A stretch of DNA of 6,289 nucleotides from Spirochaetales bacterium (lineage in GTDB: Bacteria > Spirochaetota > Spirochaetia > DSM-27196 > SKKC01): positions 1-6,289 of the forward strand of contig SKKC01000445.1 of NCBI GenBank assembly GCA_007121695.1, in the 5' to 3' direction. Shown here in pieces: positions 1-5,192 of the stretch. Positions within the stretch are counted from its first letter, which is position 1, and the number at the start of each line of letters is the position of its first letter. A program made the translations under genes and the position numbers. Under the pieces are notes generated by a model that ran no database searches, was not told the DNA's origin, and was given only the letters and a program-made list of their open reading frames with translations.

Positions 1-1
1 C

Positions 2-358
2 GTCGATGAGGCGATCGACGAGTTCGTTACGAGTGATGCACAGGCCGATGAAATTCGCGCATCGCTGACGGCCGGGCACCGTACGGTCGCGATCATCGAG
101 GTAGATGGTCGCATCGTAGCCACTGCCTCCACAGCTGCCGAAAACAGCCGGAGCGCCATGATCGTCGGAGTAGCGACGCATCCGGACTTTCGGCACCGGG
201 GCTACGCGCGGACATGCCTGTCCTATCTCGTGCGACGCTTTCTCGCGGAGAACCGGATTCTGTGCCTGTTTTACGACAACCCCGACGCGGGGCGCCTGTA
301 TCGACAGATCGGCTTTCGCGAAACTGACCGCTGGGCGATATTCTCACTCCAAGATTGA
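2..358 (+). CDS. GNAT-family N-acetyltransferase, 5' end cut by window
   Basis: This is the last 118 codons of a gene that enters from the left edge and ends at TGA 356-358. The visible protein is the C-terminal part of a GCN5-related acetyltransferase, which would move an acetyl group from acetyl-CoA to an amine of unknown identity. The beta-strand ending in VGVATHP is followed by the acetyl-CoA pyrophosphate loop RHRGYA (the family's R/Q-x-x-G-x-G/A motif). Towards the end comes CLFYDNPDAGRLYRQIGF, the late strand-and-helix segment ending in a Tyr and the common GF turn. The stretch AENSRSAMIVGV resembles a subgroup of cytosolic GNATs of unassigned substrate. An internal ATG at 158 is in frame, but the GNAT fold clearly continues upstream of it, so it is not the start. 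The gene lies 33 nt before a metal-dependent regulator in the same direction and may share its transcript. The substrate cannot be read from the sequence. Confidence 0.85.
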   Translation, partial: VDEAIDEFVTSDAQADEIRASLTAGHRTVAIIEVDGRIVATASTAAENSRSAMIVGVATHPDFRHRGYARTCLSYLVRRFLAENRILCLFYDNPDAGRLYRQIGFRETDRWAIFSLQD

Positions 359-391
359 CAGGGAAACAGGCTCGCGGGTACCCTTCTGGCC

Positions 392-895
392 ATGGCCTCC
401 GCAAAAAAGCCCCTCACAGAAAGTCTCGAAATGTATCTGAAAGCAATCTACACGGTCGAAAAGAAAAAGAAGGCAGCCCGTGTCACGGACATTGCGGCCG
501 AGCTCGGGGTCATGGGCAGTTCCGTTACAGCGGCTCTGAGGAGTCTGCGGGACCGCGAACTCATTAACTACTCCCCGTACGACATAATTACGCTTACCGA
601 CGCCGGAGAGGAAATAGCGCAGGAGGTTGTACGCAAGTACGCCACGCTCAGGGACTTTTTCGTGAAGGTTCTCGGCATGGACGAACAGAGGGCCGAAGAG
701 GACGCCTGCCACATGGAACACCGGGTTTCACCCGAGCTGTTCGAGCGTCTGACGCGCTTCGTCGAATACTACGAGACCTGTCCACACGAGAAAGTCGCGT
801 GGAACGAGGAGATCGGCTATTTCTGTGCCCGCCCCGATCATCGCTGCGAGCAGTGCCCGCGCCCGCTCGTCAAGCTTCACATGAACAAACGCTAG
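392..895 (+). CDS. DtxR/MntR-family metal-dependent transcriptional regulator
   Basis: A 167-residue DNA-binding repressor of the DtxR/MntR family, which senses Fe2+ or Mn2+ and binds operators as a metal-loaded dimer. The winged helix-turn-helix spans about residues 8-66, with the HTH at RVTDIAAELGVMGSSVTAAL (30-49). The dimerisation and metal-binding domain follows at about 68-135. By hand alignment with DtxR, M14, C106, E109 and H110 (in DACHMEH) match primary-site ligands M10, C102, E105 and H106. The ancillary-site positions H79, E83 and H98 appear as Tyr, Arg and Glu. MntR's D8 and E11 match M14 and K17, so the site is more DtxR-like than MntR-like. There is no SH3-like third domain; instead a short tail carries C130, C145, C152 and C155, a possible metal or redox site. 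The ATG at 392 gives the expected family N-terminus but has no clear Shine-Dalgarno sequence. No metal transporter is visible beside it, so the metal sensed and the targets are unknown. Confidence 0.88.
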   Translation: MASAKKPLTESLEMYLKAIYTVEKKKKAARVTDIAAELGVMGSSVTAALRSLRDRELINYSPYDIITLTDAGEEIAQEVVRKYATLRDFFVKVLGMDEQRAEEDACHMEHRVSPELFERLTRFVEYYETCPHEKVAWNEEIGYFCARPDHRCEQCPRPLVKLHMNKR

Positions 896-2055
896 AGCGA
901 TTCGAGAAAATTCACGAGTCGTGGAATCGCGTTCTTAAGCACTGACTCTTCGGGAAGGCAGGTCATGACCCAGTACGCTCCTTCCGGAAACCCGTACATG
1001 TATCCGGGATGAACCAGAACGCGCGTTTCGTCGAGCAGCCGAAGAGCTGTAGCTTCGTCGTCGTACCCGCAAGGCAAGCGGATCACCCGGTGTATTCCAC
1101 CCTGCTGGGGGTAGATACGCAGACCGGGCGCATGAGATGTGCAGGCAGACAGGAGCCGGTCGCAGAGAAGCTTTCGCGCGTGCACAGCGTTCCGCAGATC
1201 GGTTCGGTACGACACGCCGTCTCGTAACATGCAGGCACCCAGGTATTCCGCTGGTCCCGAGCTGTTCAGGTACATGTCGCGGCAGGTCTCAAGGGCGTCA
1301 AGAACACGTGCCCGGGCGTCCGGCGCCGCCTGCGTGAGCGCGATCCAGGAAAGTTTCAGGTCAGGAGAGGCGAACAGTTTCGAGACACCGCCGAGGCGAA
1401 GCATGATCGGCGCAGAATCGGGTGACCGCTCCGGAACCCTCTGGGTTTCTTCCTCCCAGGTCAGGTCGTCAAACACCTCGTCCGAGATCATGATCAGGTC
1501 GTGTTCGGCGCATATCGACTGCATCTCCTGCCAGTCCCGGGAGGACAGACAGGCACCTGTAGGATTGTTGGGTGAGATAGTTACCAGGGCCGCGGCGGGT
1601 CGCGCAAGCTTCCGCCGAAGACCGACCAGATCCGGCGCGAATCCCGTGTCCGGATCCAGATCGTAGTAGTCCATTCTGAGTCTCGCATAACGGCACAGAT
1701 ACTCAAACAGCGGATAACACGGACGCGGCAGAAGCACCCTGTCCCCTGCCCGAAGCAGTGCCTGGAAAATCACGCTGTAGGCATCGCTCGTGGAAGCGGT
1801 CAGGAGAACATCGGAGGCATCGCACGCGATCGCCCTGCTTCGAACATACGCCGCGATGGCGTCCCGTGCGGCGGGAAGTCCTCGTGGATCGGGATCGTAG
1901 CTTCTCGTTTTGAGATAGTCTGCGAAATACCGCGCGAGCAGGTCGTCCGGAAAGCGCAGGGAGTTGCGATGAAACGAGGTATCCGAGAGATCGATGTAAT
2001 CGCCCCCGGTGGCGCGCAGCTGGTGAGCTGCGCGTAGCAGTGCATTCGCGATCAT
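892..2055 (-). CDS. PLP-dependent aminotransferase, class I/II (fold type I)
   Basis: A 387-residue aminotransferase that would transfer an amino group between an amino acid and a 2-oxo acid using pyridoxal phosphate; the substrate is not determinable here. Landmarks in order: YDPDPRGLPAARDAI (53-67), the glycine-rich-type segment TASTSDAYSVIFQALL (86-101), NNPTG (163-167, cofactor contact), SDEVFDDL (191-198, D192 bonding the pyridine nitrogen), GVSKLF with Schiff-base lysine K226, and GGIHRVIRLP with R326 in the place of the carboxylate-binding arginine. The C-terminal LVHPGYMYGFPEGAYWV resembles an alanine/aspartate aminotransferase-like subgroup. The segment after the lysine reads PDLKLSW, with K234 where the usual pattern has Arg. 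An in-frame ATG at 2121 lies inside the tRNA gene, so I chose ATG 2055, which gives a normal family N-terminus. That ATG directly follows a terminator T-tract and has no Shine-Dalgarno sequence. The 3' end overlaps the convergent regulator by 4 bases. Confidence 0.88.
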   Translation of the reverse strand: MIANALLRAAHQLRATGGDYIDLSDTSFHRNSLRFPDDLLARYFADYLKTRSYDPDPRGLPAARDAIAAYVRSRAIACDASDVLLTASTSDAYSVIFQALLRAGDRVLLPRPCYPLFEYLCRYARLRMDYYDLDPDTGFAPDLVGLRRKLARPAAALVTISPNNPTGACLSSRDWQEMQSICAEHDLIMISDEVFDDLTWEEETQRVPERSPDSAPIMLRLGGVSKLFASPDLKLSWIALTQAAPDARARVLDALETCRDMYLNSSGPAEYLGACMLRDGVSYRTDLRNAVHARKLLCDRLLSACTSHAPGLRIYPQQGGIHRVIRLPCGYDDEATALRLLDETRVLVHPGYMYGFPEGAYWVMTCLPEESVLKNAIPRLVNFLESL

Positions 2056-2090
2056 AAAAAAACCTGCCCGCAGACGCGTCCGCAGGCAGG
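2056..2090 (-). terminator. Rho-independent terminator of tRNA-Arg
   Basis: On the - strand, positions 2090-2063 form a 12-bp stem (CCTGCCTGCGGA with TCTGCGGGCAGG, two G-U pairs) closed by a CGCG tetraloop. Seven T residues follow at 2062-2056. It begins 6 nt after the tRNA discriminator base. The + strand reading has no T-tract after the stem, so it works in one direction only. The T-tract ends exactly where the aminotransferase ATG begins. Confidence 0.93.
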
Positions 2091-2096
2091 TCAATG

Positions 2097-2170
2097 TGAG
2101 CACGGCGGGATTCGAACCCACGACTTCCAGCTCCGGAGGCTGGCGCTCTATCCAGCTGAGCTACGCGCCC
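2097..2170 (-). tRNA. tRNA-Arg, anticodon CCG
   Basis: A full 74-nt cloverleaf can be folded by eye on the - strand. The acceptor arm is GGGCGCG with CGTGCTC (7 pairs, two of them G-U), and the D arm is GCTC/GAGC with a 9-nt loop. The anticodon stem is CCAGC/GCTGG with loop CTCCGGA, giving anticodon CCG, which reads CGG (Arg). The variable loop has 5 nt, and the T arm is GTGGG/CCCGC around TTCGAAT. The discriminator base is A, as expected for tRNA-Arg. The next bases are CAT, so the 3' CCA is not encoded and must be added by the CCA-adding enzyme. Promoter and terminator flank it closely, making a single-tRNA transcription unit. Confidence 0.97.
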
Positions 2171-2179
2171 GTGGAGAGG

Positions 2180-2208
2180 AGCATAGACACTGCCCGGTGT
2201 GCTGTCAA
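2180..2208 (-). promoter_or_regulatory. Sigma-70-type promoter of tRNA-Arg
   Basis: Read on the - strand, a perfect -35 box TTGACA (2208-2203) is separated by 17 nt from the -10 box TATGCT (2185-2180), which matches the consensus at four of six positions. Nine bases separate the -10 box from the first tRNA base, so the primary transcript should start very close to the mature 5' end. The position and spacing strongly support the assignment. Confidence 0.85.
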
Positions 2209-2254
2209 TATGATCTTGCATACTCATGGGCGTTCCGGGCAGTCTGTCGTCGCT

Positions 2255-2491
2255 ATGAAGCTCAACAAACGTACAATGTCTACCCTGCTGGTACTTCTGT
2301 TTCTGTTCATTACGGTGGGAACGCTGTCGTGGGAACTGCTGGAACGCATCCTCGCAACCACGGGCCTGCAGATTGACTGGTCGGTGGGGCCGATCGGATT
2401 CGATCTCAGGGTTCTCGCGCTTACCATGCAGCTGAACCCGGGTTCACTCGCGGGTATTCTCGTCGCGTTTCGCACCTTCAGGTCGGCGTGA
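2255..2491 (+). CDS. Small DUF4321-like membrane protein
   Basis: A 78-residue protein of unknown function. The N-terminus is basic (MKLNKR), followed by one clear hydrophobic segment at about residues 8-27, which should anchor it in the cytoplasmic membrane. The rest follows a pattern I recall from the DUF4321 family: a WELLERIL helix, a short variable part, then GFDLRVLALTMQLNPGSLAGIL, with a second weaker hydrophobic stretch ending in a basic C-terminus. DUF4321-type genes are, as I recall, often found next to maf, and here the gene overlaps maf by four bases (GTGA), suggesting translational coupling. ATG 2255 was chosen because the open frame upstream runs back through the tRNA promoter and the tRNA; ATG 2276 is a possible alternative. 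No good Shine-Dalgarno sequence or + strand promoter is visible. The family assignment is tentative; that it is a real small membrane-protein gene is more certain. Confidence 0.7.
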   Translation: MKLNKRTMSTLLVLLFLFITVGTLSWELLERILATTGLQIDWSVGPIGFDLRVLALTMQLNPGSLAGILVAFRTFRSA

Positions 2492-3102
2492 GCGGGTACG
2501 GCATGAACGCAGCACCCTCTCCACAGTTTCTCCTTGCAAGCAGTTCTCCGCGACGGCACGAGCTGCTCGCGTCGCTGTGTATCGGGTTCGACGTTGAGCA
2601 GCCAGATGCCGACGAATCAATAACCCCGGGCACCACCCCGCAGGATGCAGTACAGGAGCTTGCACGACGCAAGTATGACGCGGTACACGACGCCGGTCGC
2701 TACGAGTATGTTCTGACCGCAGACACGATCGTTGTCGCGCCGGACGGGTGCATCCTTGGCAAGCCGACCGACCGGGACGAGGCCGCCCGCTTTCTGCATA
2801 TGCTGTCAGGAGCCCCTCATAGCGTACTGACCGGCGTCTGCCTCGCCCGTCCCCGGCAGAATGTGTACGAAATCGCCTTCGACGCGACGCGCGTGCACGT
2901 CGAATCCCTGACGGAAACCGATATTGAATGGTACGTGTCAACCGGCGAATGGCAGGGCGTTGCCGGAGGGTACCGCATGCAGGGTGCCGGTGCCGCGCTG
3001 CTTTCGGGAATCGAAGGCAGCCCGAGCAACGTGATAGGCTTGCCATTGCGGCTCGTTTATTCTATGTTGTGTGCCTGTCAATTTCCATTTGACAGAATCT
3101 AA
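2488..3102 (+). CDS. maf: Maf family nucleotide pyrophosphatase
   Basis: A 204-residue Maf/YhdE-type protein. Characterised members hydrolyse nucleoside triphosphates (dTTP, UTP and some modified nucleotides) to the monophosphate plus diphosphate in the cytoplasm, and overexpression affects septum formation in Bacillus. Motifs in order: LASSSPRRHELL (16-27), ADTIV (78-82, with D79 as the conserved catalytic or metal-linked Asp), GKP (91-93), SGAPHSVLTGV (107-117), GEWQGVAGGYRMQGAGA (153-169) and SNVIGLPL (180-187). The Arg pair in SPRR fits the YhdE-type (dTTP/UTP) branch rather than the YceF-type branch, which has Trp there. Length matches the family's usual 190-200. The GTG at 2488 overlaps the TGA of the preceding gene; an ATG at 2503 is also possible and would give 199 residues. 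The last codons contain an inverted repeat described separately. Confidence 0.93.
   Translation: MSGYGMNAAPSPQFLLASSSPRRHELLASLCIGFDVEQPDADESITPGTTPQDAVQELARRKYDAVHDAGRYEYVLTADTIVVAPDGCILGKPTDRDEAARFLHMLSGAPHSVLTGVCLARPRQNVYEIAFDATRVHVESLTETDIEWYVSTGEWQGVAGGYRMQGAGAALLSGIEGSPSNVIGLPLRLVYSMLCACQFPFDRI
3075..3095. repeat. 7-bp inverted repeat with a TTGACA arm at the 3' end of maf
   Basis: CTGTCAA (3075-3081) and TTGACAG (3089-3095) are perfect inverted arms separated by 7 nt. The right arm contains a perfect -35 hexamer TTGACA (3089-3094) pointing towards rpsB, but the -10 position at a 17-nt spacing reads TGGTAA, a poor match. There is no T-tract after it, so it is not a terminator. It could be an operator or part of a weak rpsB promoter, but it also encodes the maf C-terminus and may be chance. 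Confidence 0.35.
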
Positions 3103-3185
3103 CCCTCCGACTGGTAACGAGATAGGCTCGAACCCGGTCGAGAAAAAGCGATGGATGCACACGGCATTTCCGTCGAGACTGTGGA

Positions 3186-3210
3186 CTGCGTGTCGTACCC
3201 GACACCGCAG
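3186..3210 (+). promoter_or_regulatory. Hairpin in the rpsB leader, candidate autoregulatory element
   Basis: CTGCGTGTCG (3186-3195) pairs with CGACAC plus CGCAG (3200-3210), giving 10 Watson-Crick pairs, a TACC tetraloop and one bulged C at 3206. The nearest T run (TTTT, 3222-3225) is 11 nt away, so it is a poor terminator. A bulged stem 66 nt before the rpsB start suggests an RNA control structure. In E. coli the rpsB-tsf operon is repressed by S2 acting on its leader, but I cannot match this hairpin to a known S2 leader motif. Confidence 0.4.
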
Positions 3211-3263
3211 GTACCGGACTGTTTTGACGGATATCGAACGCTCGTGTGCGAGAGAGTGTTCCG

Positions 3264-3270
3264 AAGGAGG
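3264..3270 (+). promoter_or_regulatory. Strong Shine-Dalgarno sequence that fixes the rpsB TTG start
   Basis: AAGGAGG is a full anti-16S match. It sits 5 nt before TTG 3276 and 20 nt before ATG 3291, so it selects the TTG. The alternative in-frame ATG at 3246 lies upstream of it and is excluded. Confidence 0.9.
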
Positions 3271-3275
3271 AAACA

Positions 3276-4304
3276 TTGGCAGTCGTAACAATGAAGAACC
3301 TGCTCGAGTCAGGTGTGCACTTTGGTCATCAGACCAAGCGATGGGACCCGCGCATGAAGCGCTTTATTTTTGCCGAGCGCAACGGGATCCACATCATCGA
3401 TCTGCAGAAAACCATAGCCGCCATCAAGGAGGCGTATGAAGCAGTACGGCAGACCGTACTGGCGAACAAATCTGTTCTGTTTGTGGGAACCAAAAAGCAG
3501 GCGCAGCTTGCCATTCAGCGCGAAGCCGAACTCTGCGGTATGTATTACGTGAACAACCGCTGGCTCGGTGGCATGCTTACCAACTTTACCACAATCAAAA
3601 AATCGCTTCTCCGCCTCAAGAAAATTGAGAAAATGGAAGTCGATGGCACATTTGAAAGCCTCACGAAGAAAGAGGTTGCAAAACTCAACAAAGAGCGGGC
3701 AAAGCTCGAAAAAAACCTCGGCGGTATCAAGGAAATGCGCGATCTGCCCGGGATCATGTTTGTCATCGATACACGAAAAGAGGCAATTGCAATCGCCGAA
3801 GCCCGTCGCTGTGGAATTCCCATCGTAGCGGTCGTAGACACGAACAGTAATCCGGACGGAATCGACTATCCCATTCCTGGCAACGACGACGCGATCCGCG
3901 CGATAACCCTGTTCACACAGATCATCAGCAAGGCTGTTGTAGAGGCAGACAACGAAATTGGCCTCGAGGTCATCGAGAGCATGCAGGACGAAGACGACAC
4001 CGCGTCCGACGACAGCACGATACACGAAGGCCGCGAGGACGAAGAAGGGTATCGCAGGGTTCCGCGTGAAGAACCCGAAGAAAAAGCGCCGGTTGCCGCC
4101 TACGTCTCGGAGGACACGTCAGAAGACAAGGAAGAATCGGAAGAAGAATCCGACGACGAAGATGTCATTACCGACAAGGACTACTCCGAGTACGATCCGA
4201 GCGAGGACGATCAGAAGCGGGGTCTTCCGGAGCAGGAGTTTATCGAAGACCGTGTGGCCGACGAAGCGGGAATCGACGAAGAACGCCTGTACGGTGAAGA
4301 CTGA
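3276..4304 (+). CDS. rpsB: 30S ribosomal protein S2 with a long acidic C-terminal tail
   Basis: Ribosomal protein S2 binds late in assembly on the solvent side of the small subunit and is needed for S1 binding in organisms that have S1. The protein has 342 residues. From the TTG start it reads MAVVTMKNLLESGVHFGHQT, the usual N-terminus. The S2 core continues with RNGIHIIDLQKT, NNRWLGGMLTNF, PGIMFVIDTRKEAIAIAEAR and DGIDYPIPGNDDAIRAI, and ends near residue 236. Residues 237-342 form an extra tail of 106 residues, 46 of them Asp or Glu and only 11 Lys or Arg, low in complexity and probably disordered. Most bacterial S2 proteins stop at about 230-260 residues; spirochaete S2 is known to be longer (T. 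pallidum about 290 by memory), but this tail is longer still. The tail is in frame with no sign of a frameshift. The gene is first in the rpsB-tsf-frr-uppS block, 36 nt before tsf. Confidence 0.97.
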   Translation: MAVVTMKNLLESGVHFGHQTKRWDPRMKRFIFAERNGIHIIDLQKTIAAIKEAYEAVRQTVLANKSVLFVGTKKQAQLAIQREAELCGMYYVNNRWLGGMLTNFTTIKKSLLRLKKIEKMEVDGTFESLTKKEVAKLNKERAKLEKNLGGIKEMRDLPGIMFVIDTRKEAIAIAEARRCGIPIVAVVDTNSNPDGIDYPIPGNDDAIRAITLFTQIISKAVVEADNEIGLEVIESMQDEDDTASDDSTIHEGREDEEGYRRVPREEPEEKAPVAAYVSEDTSEDKEESEEESDDEDVITDKDYSEYDPSEDDQKRGLPEQEFIEDRVADEAGIDEERLYGED

Positions 4305-4340
4305 GCCGGCATCAATAACACGTGAATTTGGAGTTACAGA

Positions 4341-5189
4341 GTGGCAATTAGTGCAGATGTAGTAAAAAAGCTTCGGGACAAGACCGGAGCAGGTATGATG
4401 GATTGCAAGAAGGCCCTGGTCGAAGCGGACGGAGACTTTCAGAAGGCGGAAAAACTCCTGAAAGAGCTTGGTCTGGCTGCAGCGGCAAAGCGTGAAGGTC
4501 GTGCTACAAACGAGGGCCGGATTTTCACGCACGTGGCAGGTTCCCGGGCAGCAGTCATCGAAATGGCGTGCGAAACCGACTTTGTCGCGCGCAATGAAAA
4601 CTTCATTGCGCTCGGAAACGGGATCGCCGAAGACGTCGTAACCCGGGGACTGACGGAGGCCGACGATCAGATCGAAAATCGGGTAAAGGAAGCAATTTCT
4701 ACCATAAAAGAGAATATGGCGCTGCGCCGCGTATCTCTGATAGATATCGCCGACAACGAACTTGTCGCCGACTATATACACGGAGACGGTGGTTCTATCG
4801 GCGTGCTCGTCAAGCTCTCGCTCGACAGCGCGAGCACGAAGGAGAACGCATCGGTCAAGCAGTTCGCGTTTGACTGTGCTCTCCACGTCGCGGCCTTCAA
4901 CCCGTCTTTTCTTTCCGCCGAAACGGTGGACGCCGCGTACCTTGAAGAACAGGAAAGTATCTTCAAAAAGCAGGCAGAGAACATGGACAAGCCCGAGAAC
5001 GTAATTCAGGGTATAATCAAGGGCAAAATGAAAAAGCATCTGTCCGAGATTTGCCTTGTCGATCAACCTTTCGTAAAGGACGACAAGAAGTCGGTAGCCG
5101 CAGTGGCAGAGGCCATTGGCAAAGAGGCTGGCGGGTCGGTCAGCATCAGCGACTTCCGCTACTTTCGCGTCGGACAGGAAACGGAGTAA
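4341..5189 (+). CDS. tsf: Translation elongation factor Ts
   Basis: EF-Ts is the nucleotide exchange factor that releases GDP from EF-Tu in the cytoplasm. The 282 residues match the usual length (E. coli 283). The N-terminal UBA-like domain covers about 1-54 (ADVVKKLRDKTGAGMMDCKKAL), followed by the signature TDFVARN (79-85). In it D80 and F81 correspond to the E. coli residues that insert near the EF-Tu magnesium and switch region. The core domain repeats and coiled-coil follow, with LHVAAFNPSF (181-190) and IIKGKMKKHLSEICLVDQPF (225-244). Translation starts at GTG 4341, preceded by GGAG (4330-4333) with 7 nt spacing. It follows rpsB in the common rpsB-tsf order and ends 3 nt before frr, whose ribosome-binding site lies in its last codons. 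Nothing is missing or broken. Confidence 0.97.
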   Translation: MAISADVVKKLRDKTGAGMMDCKKALVEADGDFQKAEKLLKELGLAAAAKREGRATNEGRIFTHVAGSRAAVIEMACETDFVARNENFIALGNGIAEDVVTRGLTEADDQIENRVKEAISTIKENMALRRVSLIDIADNELVADYIHGDGGSIGVLVKLSLDSASTKENASVKQFAFDCALHVAAFNPSFLSAETVDAAYLEEQESIFKKQAENMDKPENVIQGIIKGKMKKHLSEICLVDQPFVKDDKKSVAAVAEAIGKEAGGSVSISDFRYFRVGQETE

Positions 5190-5192
5190 TTC

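Larger units (their letters stand above)
3103..3275 (+). promoter_or_regulatory. Intergenic leader of the rpsB operon
   Basis: The 173 nt between maf and rpsB hold no convincing ORF. Three potential RNA hairpins are visible: a weak one at 3127-3142 (CTCGA/TCGAG), a strong one at 3186-3210 (listed separately) and a small one at 3241-3252 (CTCG-TGTG-CGAG) just before the ribosome-binding site. AAGGAGG lies at 3264-3270. No clear -10 box was found; TTGACA at 3089-3094 and TTGACG at 3224-3229 lack a good partner. Transcription could start here or continue from maf. A long structured leader is typical of ribosomal-protein operons. Confidence 0.5.

Noticed and set aside
359..391. A separate promoter or operator for the DtxR-like gene in the 33-nt gap (GGGTACCC palindrome).
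   Set aside because: An 8-bp palindrome in GC-rich DNA is weak evidence, and there are no -35 or -10 boxes. The gene is as likely to be co-transcribed with the acetyltransferase.
2056..2121. An N-terminal extension of the aminotransferase starting at ATG 2121.
   Set aside because: The extra 22 codons lie inside the tRNA T arm and the terminator hairpin, and they have no counterpart in the family.
1703..2227. A 174-codon - strand ORF through the tRNA and the start of the aminotransferase.
   Set aside because: It contains GRVAQLDRAPASG, the well-known artefact of translating a tRNA-Arg gene, and the rest is out of frame with the aminotransferase.
2210..2230. A + strand promoter for the small membrane gene using CATACT at 2219-2224 as the -10 box.
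   Set aside because: The matching -35 position reads GGTGTG, with no useful similarity to TTGACA.
2096..2254. A longer start for the small membrane protein, opening inside the tRNA.
   Set aside because: The region is the antisense strand of tRNA-Arg and its promoter. The protein-like signal (basic residues, then a hydrophobic segment) begins only at 2255.
3127..3142. CTCGA/TCGAG hairpin as a terminator after maf.
   Set aside because: It has only five base pairs and is followed by A residues rather than a T-tract on the + strand; the - strand reading has no gene ending there.
3309..4025. A 238-codon - strand ORF opposite rpsB.
   Set aside because: It is antisense to a certain ribosomal-protein gene, with no ribosome-binding site and no recognisable motif.
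3958..4362. A 134-codon + strand ORF rich in Lys, Arg and Thr across the end of rpsB.
   Set aside because: It is the shifted-frame reading of the GAA/GAC/GAG-rich acidic S2 tail, which necessarily yields basic residues. It has no ribosome-binding site and runs into the tsf start.
4119..5066. A 315-codon - strand ORF opposite the rpsB tail and tsf.
   Set aside because: It is the long antisense shadow of two certain genes. Its Phe/Val/Leu-rich start comes from the reverse complement of GAA/GAC codons.
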